From NCBI RefSeq assembly GCF_002087235.1, contig NZ_MUIO01000009.1, forward strand, positions 62,001-126,000: a DNA stretch of 64,000 nucleotides, given 5' to 3'. Below are positions 56,639 through 64,000 of the stretch, piece by piece (the stretch's first letter is position 1; every line of letters begins with the position of its first letter). A model generated the notes under the pieces. That model made no database searches. It worked only from the letters and a program-made list of their open reading frames with translations, and was not told the DNA's origin. Source of the stretch: Pseudomonas floridensis (GTDB lineage Bacteria; Pseudomonadota; Gammaproteobacteria; Pseudomonadales; Pseudomonadaceae). A program made the translations under genes and the position numbers.

Positions 56639-58492
56639 ATGCTCAAACGTCTTGTATCGCTGGCGCTGTTTGTCTGTGCCCCCTTGTGTGCGGCACCTCA
56701 TGCTACCGCTGACCGTTTGCAGCAATTGGCCAACGAGCCGTTCTGGATTTCACTGGGCCACTACGAGGCAAGCAAACTCGGCGGCTGGCGCAGTTATGTG
56801 ACAGATCCAAAATTTTTTCTCGCAGCCAACGGTGCCCATGACCCGCAGGCTGAGCTGAGCGCGACGCTCGATGCCATTTATGCCCCGGTCACTCAAGAGC
56901 AGACGCATGCCCAATGCGTTTATCCGGCACGAACCCGCTGGTTGCGCGATCAGTTGAAGCTGACCAACCTGCCGACACCGGACTGCAAGGAATTCAAGGC
57001 GTGGTACAAGGATGTGGCACCGGACAGCACGGTGCTGATCTTCCCGGCGGCGTACCTCAACAGCCCGTCTTCGATGTTTGGTCATACCCTGCTGCGGATT
57101 GACCCGGCCAGCGCCCGAAGCAACAACACGACGCTGCTGAGTTATGCGATCAATTTCGGCGCGTACATCGAAGGCATGGACAACAGCATTCTCTATGCCT
57201 GGAAAGGCTTGATGGGCGGCTATCCTGGCCTGTTCGCGCTGGTGCCCTATCAGGAGAAGCTGTCGGAATATCGCAGCCTGGAAAACCGCGATCTGTGGGA
57301 GTACCGGCTGAACCTGACGCCCGAAGAAACCGGGCGCATGGTCGAACACGTCTGGGAGCTGAAACAGATCAAGTTCAGCTATTTCTTCTTCGATGAGAAC
57401 TGCTCTTACCGCCTGCTGGAACTGCTGCAGGTCGCCCGCCCGGGGCTGCACCTGACCGAGCAATTTGGCCTGACCGCCATTCCGACCGATACGGTCAAGG
57501 CGATCAAGGCTGCCGGTCTGGTGGAAAGCATCGATTACCGGCCTTCTCGCGAACGCGAACTGTTGAGCCGCGCCGAACCCCTTGACGCTGACGAGCAGCA
57601 GTGGGTACTGAAGGTCAGCGCTGACCAGAAACAACTCAAGGACAGCGAGTATCTGGCCCAGCCCCAAGAGCGCCGTGCGTTGATTCAGGATGCGGCCTAT
57701 CGTCTGGAACGCTACCGGGCCAACGGTCTGGAGCGTGACGCCGCACGTTCGCAGCGCAGCTTCGAACTGTTGCAGGCCATCAATCAGAACCCGCCGCCGC
57801 AACTGGACATCCCGCGCCTCGGCCTGCCGGAAGACGGCCATGAATCACGCACCTGGCAACTGGGCGCCGGCACGCGTGGCGACCGGGCCTTTGGCGAATA
57901 CGGCCTGCGCATGGCGTATCACGACCTCAACGATAACGCCTATGGTTTCCCGCTGGGCGCACAGATCGAGATTCTGCAGCTCAAGGTGCGCCAGTACGAA
58001 GGCAACGATTGGCAGGTTCAGCAGCTGGACCTGGCCACCATCCGCTCGCTAACACCGCGTACCGAACTGCTCAAGCCATGGTCATGGCAAGTCACCGGCG
58101 GCCTTGAGCGCGTACTGGGCAAGCATGGCGACGAAAACCTGGTCAGCCACGTAAACGGCGGCGGCGGCGGCACCTGGCAACTGGGCGATGACGTGTTGGG
58201 CTTTGCGCTGGGAACGGTTCGCGTCGAGCACAACAATGACTTCGCCGAATTCATCTCCCCGGCAGCCGGGTTCAACACTGGCCTGCTGTGGCGCAACCCG
58301 CTGGGCAACCTGAGTCTGGAAGCCAAGGGCGACTATTTCACCAACGGCGAAGTACGCCGCAGCGTCAGCCTCAATCAGCAGTGGGAACTGTCCCGCAACC
58401 TGGGCCTGCGCCTTAGCGCCCAGCGCGAATTCAGCCAGATGAGCTCGCCACAGAACGAAGTGATGCTTGAGGTGAAGTGGTATCACTACTAA
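56639..58492 (+). CDS. DUF4105 family envelope protein
   Basis: A 617-residue exported protein. The signal peptide ends CAAPHATA; the periplasmic DUF4105 domain contains PAAYLNSPSSMFGHTLLRID and FFFDENCSYRLLELLQ, with conserved His and Cys. From about residue 400 the sequence shows alternating strands typical of an outer-membrane barrel and ends in an aromatic residue (VKWYHY), an outer-membrane signature. The ATG at 56639 is preferred to a TTG at 56630; no strong ribosome site is visible. The Lnb-type N domain suggests a papain-like fold; the substrate is unknown. Confidence 0.88.
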   Translation: MLKRLVSLALFVCAPLCAAPHATADRLQQLANEPFWISLGHYEASKLGGWRSYVTDPKFFLAANGAHDPQAELSATLDAIYAPVTQEQTHAQCVYPARTRWLRDQLKLTNLPTPDCKEFKAWYKDVAPDSTVLIFPAAYLNSPSSMFGHTLLRIDPASARSNNTTLLSYAINFGAYIEGMDNSILYAWKGLMGGYPGLFALVPYQEKLSEYRSLENRDLWEYRLNLTPEETGRMVEHVWELKQIKFSYFFFDENCSYRLLELLQVARPGLHLTEQFGLTAIPTDTVKAIKAAGLVESIDYRPSRERELLSRAEPLDADEQQWVLKVSADQKQLKDSEYLAQPQERRALIQDAAYRLERYRANGLERDAARSQRSFELLQAINQNPPPQLDIPRLGLPEDGHESRTWQLGAGTRGDRAFGEYGLRMAYHDLNDNAYGFPLGAQIEILQLKVRQYEGNDWQVQQLDLATIRSLTPRTELLKPWSWQVTGGLERVLGKHGDENLVSHVNGGGGGTWQLGDDVLGFALGTVRVEHNNDFAEFISPAAGFNTGLLWRNPLGNLSLEAKGDYFTNGEVRRSVSLNQQWELSRNLGLRLSAQREFSQMSSPQNEVMLEVKWYHY

Positions 58493-58510
58493 GCCCCCAC
58501 TCCACCCAGC

Positions 58511-58526
58511 GGGAGCAAACGCTCCC
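58511..58526 (+). terminator. Hairpin after the DUF4105 gene
   Basis: GGGAGC and GCTCCC form a 6-bp stem with an AAAC loop. No T-tract is seen. A REP-like GGGAGCGGACGTGTCCGCGA follows. Confidence 0.45.
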
Positions 58527-58531
58527 CTCAG

Positions 58532-58554
58532 TGGGAGCGGACGTGTCCGCGAAC
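58532..58554. repeat. REP-like palindromic element
   Basis: GCGGACGTGTCCGC is a palindrome with the same layout as the repeats after pilR (GTGGACTTGTCCAC followed by GAA). It lies between the DUF4105 gene and the small lipoprotein gene. Confidence 0.6.
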
Positions 58555-58633
58555 GCACACATTCCCCACGTCGTTTTTACACATCACTCACATATTCGCT
58601 TCTAGACTCTCCTCATACGTAGAGGAAACCACC

Positions 58634-58987
58634 ATGAAGCTGCATTGGGTGTTGTTGTCGCTGGCCATCGGGCTGGCAGGTTGTCAGTCCGCCCGTGACC
58701 AGATGTTGGCTGAAGGTTATCCGCCTGGCTTTGCCGACGGTTTTCAGGATGGATGCGGCAGTGGCAAGGCGGCAGCAGGCGCGTTCACCGGGCAGTTCAA
58801 GAAAGACGTACCGCGCTACCTCAAGGACAAGGTTTACGCAGAAGGCTGGACCGATGGTTTTCGTCAGTGCCAGGCCTATCAGGAGAATCGGGGCCGTTTC
58901 GACCCGGGCCAGATATTCAATGATCGTGACCGCGACTGGGAACGGGAAAAGACGCGCAGCGCTGCAAAAGCCTATCGCCCGAACTGA
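58634..58987 (+). CDS. Small lipoprotein of unknown function
   Basis: A 117-residue protein with signal peptide and lipobox (MKLHWVLLSLAIGLAGC). The mature part is rich in Gly, Asp and aromatic residues, with a repeated idea GFADGFQDGCGSGK and GWTDGFRQCQAY, so two Cys may pair. AGAGGAAA precedes the ATG. No family name is recalled with certainty. It is followed 78 bp later by a GreA/GreB-like gene. Confidence 0.8.
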   Translation: MKLHWVLLSLAIGLAGCQSARDQMLAEGYPPGFADGFQDGCGSGKAAAGAFTGQFKKDVPRYLKDKVYAEGWTDGFRQCQAYQENRGRFDPGQIFNDRDRDWEREKTRSAAKAYRPN

Positions 58988-59065
58988 TTGTCACGTCGCC
59001 GCCTGCAATCGGACGAAACCAATCACGCCTCCCGACGGCCCAAACCCAATTAGGGAGGACACTTC

Positions 59066-59566
59066 ATGAGTCGCGCGTTTGTAAACGAAGACAATGCTGC
59101 CGCCGATGCCAGTCAGCCGGTGGAGCGACTGGTCAGCGAGCAACCCAATTACGTCACGGCCCACGGCCTGGTGCTGCTGCAACGACACGTGAGCGACCTT
59201 CAGGCACAGCACAGCGCGCAAAGTGCATTGGGCGACAATGCCGACAAGCAGCGGCTGGCAGATCTGGAGCGCGACCTGCGCTATTTCAATCAGCGGCTGC
59301 AAAGCGCGCAGGTGGTGACACCCGCCCTGTCGACCGAGAAAGTGCAGATTGGCAGTTGGGTCACGTTCGCCGATGAAGACGACAACCGGCAGCGCGTGCA
59401 ACTGGTCGGTGAAGACCAGGCCGATGCGGCCAACGGGCTGATCAATTGGGGTTCGCCATTGGGCCGCGCATTGCTGGGCGCGCAGTTGGGCGATGAGGTG
59501 TTGTGGAAACGACCGGCGGGGGATCAGTTGATCGAAGTGGTACTGATCGAAACCGACGAAGGCTGA
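59066..59566 (+). CDS. GreA/GreB-family elongation factor-like protein
   Basis: A 166-residue protein. A helical N-terminal part (about 20-85), ending DLERDLRYFNQRLQSAQVV, is followed by an FKBP-like C-terminal domain: KVQIGSWVTFADEDDNRQRVQLVGEDQAD...INWGSPLGRALLGAQLGDEV. This matches the GreA/GreB C-terminal signature. Classical Gre factors rescue backtracked RNA polymerase through acidic residues at the coiled-coil tip; here the tip region (SALGDNADKQRL) has one Asp, so full cleavage activity is uncertain. GGGAGG precedes the ATG. Confidence 0.8.
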   Translation: MSRAFVNEDNAAADASQPVERLVSEQPNYVTAHGLVLLQRHVSDLQAQHSAQSALGDNADKQRLADLERDLRYFNQRLQSAQVVTPALSTEKVQIGSWVTFADEDDNRQRVQLVGEDQADAANGLINWGSPLGRALLGAQLGDEVLWKRPAGDQLIEVVLIETDEG

Positions 59567-59568
59567 GC

Positions 59569-59600
59569 CTGAAGGAGCGCCGCAAACGGCGCCCCTTCAG
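59569..59600. terminator. Bidirectional terminator between the Gre-like gene and ettA
   Basis: CTGAAGGAGCGCCG and CGGCGCCCCTTCAG form a long stem with one mismatch and a 4-nt loop in the gap between two convergent genes. Confidence 0.8.
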
Positions 59601-59605
59601 ACGGA

Positions 59606-61270
59606 TCAGGCCAGCTTCTTGTGACGGACGCGGTGCGGCTGGGCAGCGGCATCGCCAAGACGCTTTTTACGGTCGGCTTCGTATTCGGTGTAGTTACCTT
59701 CGAAGAACACTGCTTGCGAGTCGTCTTCGTACGCCAGAATGTGGGTCGCCACACGGTCAAGGAACCACCGATCGTGGGAAATCACGATGGCCGCGCCCGG
59801 GAAGTCCAGCAGCGCTTCTTCCAGCGAACGCAAGGTTTCGACGTCGAGGTCGTTGGACGGTTCGTCGAGCAGCAGCACATTGCCGCCCTCTTTCAGGGTC
59901 AACGCGAGGTGAAGACGACCGCGCTCACCACCGGACAGGTCCTTGACGAACTTCTGCTGATCGCCACCTTTGAAGTTGAAACGTCCCACGTAGGTACGCG
60001 ACGGGATTTCATAGTTACCGATGCGAATCACGTCGGAGCCATCAGAAACGGCCTGGAATACCGATTTGCTACCGTCCAGATCGTCGCGGCTCTGGTCTAC
60101 GCAAGCCAGTTGCACGGTTTCACCGATTTCGATGCTGCCCGAATCAGGCTGCTCCTTGCCCATCAGCATGCGGAACAGGGTCGATTTACCGGCACCGTTA
60201 CCGCCGATCACGCCGACGATGGCGCCTTTAGGCATGGCAAACGACAGATTGTCGATCAGTACGCGATCGCCGTAACCCTTGGTGACGTTCTTGAATTCGA
60301 TGACCTTGTCGCCCAGGCGTGGACCGGCCGGAATGTAGATTTCGTTGGTTTCGCTGCGCTTCTGGAATTCCTGCGACTGCATTTCTTCGAAGCGTTGCAG
60401 ACGCGCCTTGGACTTGGACTGACGCGCCTTGGCGCCTTTGCGAACCCACTCCAGTTCGTCCTTCATGGCCTTTTCATGGGCCGACTGCTGCTTGGATTCC
60501 TGGGCCAGACGATCGGATTTGGCCTCAAGCCAGCCCGAATAGTTGCCCTCGTAAGGAATACCCGCGCCGCGGTCGAGCTCAAGAATCCAGCCGGCAACGT
60601 TGTCCAGGAAGTAACGGTCGTGCGTGATCGCAACCACGGTGCCCGGGAAATCGTGCAGGAAGTGCTCGAGCCAGGCGACGGAGTCGGCGTCCAGGTGGTT
60701 GGTCGGTTCGTCGAGCAGCAGCATGTCCGGTGCGGACAGCAGCAGGCGGCACAGGGCGACGCGGCGCTTTTCACCACCAGACAACACGGAGATTTTTGCA
60801 TCCCACGCTGGCAGACGCAGCGCATCGGCGGCGACTTCCAGTTGACGCTCAAGGTTGTGGCCGTCGCTGGCTTGCAGAATCGCTTCGAGCTTGGCCTGCT
60901 CGGCTGCGAGTTTGTCGAAATCGGCATCAGGGTCGGCATATTCCGCGTAGACCTGATCCAGACGCGCCTGTGCGTCCTTGATCACGCTGACGGCCTCTTC
61001 GACCACTTCGCGCACTGTCTTGGTGGGGTCAAGTTGTGGCTCTTGCGGCAGATAACCCACGTTCAGATCAGGCATCGGGCGTGCTTCGCCGTCGAACTCG
61101 GTGTCGACGCCAGCCATGATCTTCAACAGCGTGGATTTACCCGAACCGTTGAGGCCCAGCACGCCGATCTTGGCGCCCGGGAAGAAAGACAGAGAGATGT
61201 TCTTGAGGATTTCCCGCTTCGGCGGCACAACTTTGCTCAGCCGATGCATGGTAAAGACGTATTGAGCCAT
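59606..61270 (-). CDS. ettA: Energy-dependent translational throttle protein EttA (ABC-F)
   Basis: The 554-residue soluble ABC-F ATPase binds the ribosomal E site and gates entry into elongation according to ATP/ADP. Two ABC domains are seen: GLNGSGKSTLL with LSGGEKRRVALCRLLL, and GGNGAGKSTLF with LSGGERGRLHLA. The linker (P-site tRNA interaction motif) lies between. The N terminus MAQYVFTMHRLSKVVPPKREI is typical. The gene corresponds to PA4595. Confidence 0.95.
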   Translation of the reverse strand: MAQYVFTMHRLSKVVPPKREILKNISLSFFPGAKIGVLGLNGSGKSTLLKIMAGVDTEFDGEARPMPDLNVGYLPQEPQLDPTKTVREVVEEAVSVIKDAQARLDQVYAEYADPDADFDKLAAEQAKLEAILQASDGHNLERQLEVAADALRLPAWDAKISVLSGGEKRRVALCRLLLSAPDMLLLDEPTNHLDADSVAWLEHFLHDFPGTVVAITHDRYFLDNVAGWILELDRGAGIPYEGNYSGWLEAKSDRLAQESKQQSAHEKAMKDELEWVRKGAKARQSKSKARLQRFEEMQSQEFQKRSETNEIYIPAGPRLGDKVIEFKNVTKGYGDRVLIDNLSFAMPKGAIVGVIGGNGAGKSTLFRMLMGKEQPDSGSIEIGETVQLACVDQSRDDLDGSKSVFQAVSDGSDVIRIGNYEIPSRTYVGRFNFKGGDQQKFVKDLSGGERGRLHLALTLKEGGNVLLLDEPSNDLDVETLRSLEEALLDFPGAAIVISHDRWFLDRVATHILAYEDDSQAVFFEGNYTEYEADRKKRLGDAAAQPHRVRHKKLA

Positions 61271-61651
61271 GGAATGAAAACCTGGTGTCTGTGATAAGGA
61301 CCGATCTGGAGCGCGAGCTTAAAGCCCCAACCGAAAAAAAGCTTTTATTTGTCTTTCAGACTTGCCGCATGAGCGTTCCACGCCTTGAATCAGAGCAGGC
61401 AGAGAACAGAGTCGGGGCCTGGACAGTCAGGCCGCTGGATCTTGTTTGCACACAGTGGAGTCACTCATGCAGGAGTCGGGCATTAACCGCGCGTTGCGCA
61501 AAGCTACCCGAATGCAGCCTGCAGGGCAAACGATCCGGCCCAGCGGGACTGGCACTCTGCCACAACTCAAGGCATGCTAGCCGCCCTTTGGGCGACCGGC
61601 TTATATTGCATAGTGCATCGCTGCTTCAGTCCAGTAGTCAGGAACAACGAT
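61271..61651. other. Intergenic region between ettA and the morA-like gene
   Basis: No gene is supported. An AT-rich stretch (CTTATATTGCAT, about 61600-61611) about 40 bp upstream of the morA-like start could hold a -10 element. A small dyad TGGCACTCTGCCA lies near 61550. I see no RNA gene. Confidence 0.4.
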
Positions 61652-64000
61652 TTGCCCACATCAACCTCCTCTTTGCCCTCGAGTACCGCCAAAAGCAGTA
61701 CTGCCAAGCCTCTGCGTGGCTCATTGAAAGGCGTGCTGGCGGCGTTGGTGTTGCTGATGATCGCGTTGCTGCTCTGGCAACTGATCGAGCAGTTTCATCA
61801 AACCCAGGAACGGCAGCGTCAGCGCAGTCTCGACTACGCCACGCAACTGTCGGACCGGCTCGGTTTGAACATGGCACTCAACGCCCAGATCGCGATGAAT
61901 CTGCTGGAAGAAATCCAGTCATCGAGCGCGCGACTCGATCAATCATCGACGCTGGACGGCCTGCGCACCGCCCTGCCCGCGTTGCGCAGTGTCGTCAGCC
62001 TCAGTCCCACAGGAGACGTGATCAGCGACAGTTCAGAGATCACCGGCGACGCGTCTATTCTGAAGGGAGCCTTGAAACAGGCCATCGGACGCCCGTTCTT
62101 TTACACCAGCAATGAGGACGGCTCGCAGATCTATCTGCTGATACGCCAGAGTGGCGGTGCGAGCGGCGACTATTGGGCGGGGCGGGTGGTCCCCGACGCG
62201 CTCAAGGGTTTCATCCAGCAGCCAACCCAGGATTTCCAGCACCTGTGGCGCCTGGAAAAACGCATCACGCAACGGGTGATCCTGCGCGAGACTCTGCCTG
62301 AAAACGGCGCCGACACCGGCCATACAGAAACCATTTTGCTTCAGCCACTGATCAACAGTGACTGGCAACTGCGCGGGCTTTTCGATGCGCAGAAGGCTCG
62401 TCAGGACCTGCTCGCCCCGCTGGTGGGCAAGTGCATTGTCGGCCTGTTGTTTTCGATTCTGCCGCTCATGGCCCTGGTGAGCCTGCGGGGGAGGCAGCGT
62501 CAGTTGCTCGAAAGCCGCCGGCGTTATCGGGATATTTTCGAAGGGGCTGGCGTGGCCATCTGCGTCATGGACATGTCCGGCTTGCCGGAAAGCCTTGAAA
62601 GTCTGCAGATCCGCACGTGCGAAGACTTCGACCTGTTGCTCAAGAATCAGCCTGCCATCCTTGACCGGCTGCTACAGCAATTGCGCATCAACGAGGTCAA
62701 CGAGGTTGCCCTGAGCCTGCTGAACGTCGAAGGCGGCGAACAGGCATGGCAGCAACTGATCGAAGGCGAGTCACGTACACGGCCCGGCATCGGTATCGAG
62801 GTGATCCGCGCAGTGCTGAACAAGCTGCCGCGGCTGGAACTGGAAATCCGGCGCACCCGCGAAGGCGGCCAGGATCAGCACCTGTGGCTGGTGCTCAGGC
62901 TGCCGGAAAGCCGCGACGACTTCGATGCCGTCATTCTCAGCATTGGCGACATCACCAGCCGCAAACAGATCGAACTGTCGTTGCTGGATCGGGAAAGCTT
63001 CTGGTCCGACGTGGTGCGCACCGTGCCGGACCATCTTTACGTGCAGGACGTGCTCAGCCAACGGATGATCTACAGCAACCACCATCTGGGCCATACGCTG
63101 GGTTACAGCAAGTCCGAACTGCGCGCGATGGGTGAGTTTTTCTGGGAGATCCTGCTGCACCCCGACGACGCCAAACGCTATCAGGACATGCGCCTGCGTC
63201 AGCGTCACCACGGTCACAACGAACTGCTCCAATGTGTGCTGCGCTTTCGCAATAGCGAAAACAGCTGGCGGTGCTTCGACGTTCGCGAACAGGCGCTGGC
63301 GCGAGACAGTCAGGACCTGGTAACGCGCATCATCGGCGTCGCCAAGGACATCACCGATCAAGTCGCGTCCAGCCAGTCCCTGCGCGACAGCGAACAGCGT
63401 TATCGCATGCTCGCCGAAAGCATCAGTGACGTTATCTTTTCCACTGACAATCAGCTCCAGCCCAACTACGTCAGCCCGTCGGTGCAGAACGTGCTGGGCT
63501 ACAGCGCCGAGTGGATCCTCACGCACGGCTGGGCTTCGACCATCGCCAACCCTCAGCAATTGCTCGGGTTCGACCAGCTGATTCACTCCATCCGCAGACT
63601 CCTGCACAAACCGGACGAACTGCTCAAACTGCGTAGCGACACCGCCCCGCGCCTGTTCCTCTTCGATTGCCTGCGGGCCGACGGGCGCAAGGTCCCGGTC
63701 GAATTGCGCATGGTTCTGGTGTGGGACGAGCATGACAATTTCGAGGGGCTTCTGGGTGTCGGTCGCGATATCAGTCAGCAGCGCCGTGCCGAAAAAGACC
63801 TGCGCATGGCAGCGACAGTATTCGAGCACTCTACATCGGCCATTCTGATCACCGACCCCGCGGGTTATATCGTGCAGGTCAACGAGGCGTTCACTCGGGT
63901 CAGTGGCTATGAAGCGGCGCAGGTGCTCGACCAGTTGCCCGGCCTGCTGACCGTAGAGGTGGAGCAGGAAGCACATCTGCGCCATGTTCTCAGGCAGCTC
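61652..64000 (+). CDS. morA: MorA-like membrane-anchored multi-PAS signalling protein, 3' partial
   Basis: An open frame of 783 codons runs off the right edge. It starts with TTG at 61652, eight bases after AGGA; a GTG at 61613 is in frame as alternative. A first membrane helix (about 27-45), a periplasmic sensor part (46-255) and a second helix (256-277) are followed by at least four PAS units. These begin near YRDIFEGAGVAICVMD, WSDVVRTVPDHLYVQD, YRMLAESISDVIFSTD and FEHSTSAILITDPAGY, and PAS-associated ends such as IIGVAKDITDQ are seen. In P. aeruginosa MorA continues with GGDEF and EAL domains that turn over cyclic-di-GMP; these would lie beyond the window. The identity rests on architecture and on nearness to ettA. 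Confidence 0.8.
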   Translation, partial: MPTSTSSLPSSTAKSSTAKPLRGSLKGVLAALVLLMIALLLWQLIEQFHQTQERQRQRSLDYATQLSDRLGLNMALNAQIAMNLLEEIQSSSARLDQSSTLDGLRTALPALRSVVSLSPTGDVISDSSEITGDASILKGALKQAIGRPFFYTSNEDGSQIYLLIRQSGGASGDYWAGRVVPDALKGFIQQPTQDFQHLWRLEKRITQRVILRETLPENGADTGHTETILLQPLINSDWQLRGLFDAQKARQDLLAPLVGKCIVGLLFSILPLMALVSLRGRQRQLLESRRRYRDIFEGAGVAICVMDMSGLPESLESLQIRTCEDFDLLLKNQPAILDRLLQQLRINEVNEVALSLLNVEGGEQAWQQLIEGESRTRPGIGIEVIRAVLNKLPRLELEIRRTREGGQDQHLWLVLRLPESRDDFDAVILSIGDITSRKQIELSLLDRESFWSDVVRTVPDHLYVQDVLSQRMIYSNHHLGHTLGYSKSELRAMGEFFWEILLHPDDAKRYQDMRLRQRHHGHNELLQCVLRFRNSENSWRCFDVREQALARDSQDLVTRIIGVAKDITDQVASSQSLRDSEQRYRMLAESISDVIFSTDNQLQPNYVSPSVQNVLGYSAEWILTHGWASTIANPQQLLGFDQLIHSIRRLLHKPDELLKLRSDTAPRLFLFDCLRADGRKVPVELRMVLVWDEHDNFEGLLGVGRDISQQRRAEKDLRMAATVFEHSTSAILITDPAGYIVQVNEAFTRVSGYEAAQVLDQLPGLLTVEVEQEAHLRHVLRQL

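Noticed and set aside
61540..61570. Sigma-54 promoter upstream of the morA-like gene
   Set aside because: TGGCAC is present but the second box reads CACA rather than TTGC at the required distance.

Overview
The window reads as chromosome of a fluorescent pseudomonad, most likely the Pseudomonas syringae complex. From about 20.4 kb rightwards the gene order follows the P. aeruginosa PA4542-PA4576 block (clpB, pgeF, rluD, bamD, pilSR, thiO, minor pilins, ispH-fkpB-lspA-ileS-ribF-murJ, rpsT, creA, proB, obgE, rpmA-rplU, ispB), followed by ettA and a morA-like gene. The species call is an inference from this synteny, from the integrated element with umuDC (rulAB-type) genes, and from codon and GC style; no 16S gene is present.

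Region 1 (1 to about 19.7 kb) is the integrase end of an integrative conjugative element (ICE) of the PFGI-1/pKLC102/PPHGI-1 kind. It holds the end of a VirB4/TraC-type ATPase, a DsbA-like oxidoreductase, the PFL_4709/4710/4711-type mating genes, a TraG-N-like membrane protein, a DUF3742 protein, an SOS-controlled umuDC pair facing an SRAP gene, a MOB-H relaxase (TraI_2) and a tyrosine recombinase. The transfer operon is interrupted between the DsbA-like gene and the PFL_4709-type gene by about 4.7 kb of cargo: a DUF2846 lipoprotein, an orphan C5-cytosine methyltransferase behind a dyad-rich leader, six unrecognised small minus-strand genes, and a PapB-family regulator surrounded by three copies of an 18-bp dyad (WTTACCGNNNNCGGAAAT). 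This cargo is the best candidate for an undescribed regulatory system.

Region 2 (19.7-20.2 kb) is a tRNA operon on the minus strand, read Asn(GTT)-Pro(TGG)-Lys(TTT)-Pro(TGG), with a strong promoter and a terminator. The ICE lies just beyond its 3' end. The two tRNA-Pro copies are identical and the tRNA-Lys has a T-stem mismatch.

Region 3 (20.4-61.3 kb) is core genome: protein quality control (clpB, Lon-like protease, FKBPs), outer-membrane and wall biogenesis (bamD, murJ, lspA), the type IV pilus two-component system and minor pilin cluster without pilY2, isoprenoid genes (ispH, ispB), translation genes (ileS, rpsT, rpmA, rplU, ettA, obgE), and several conserved small genes including one behind two Fur-box-like sites. 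A 101-bp tandem repeat with REP-like palindromes follows pilR.

Region 4 (61.65 kb to the end) is the 5' part of a large membrane-anchored multi-PAS protein that fits MorA; it runs off the window.
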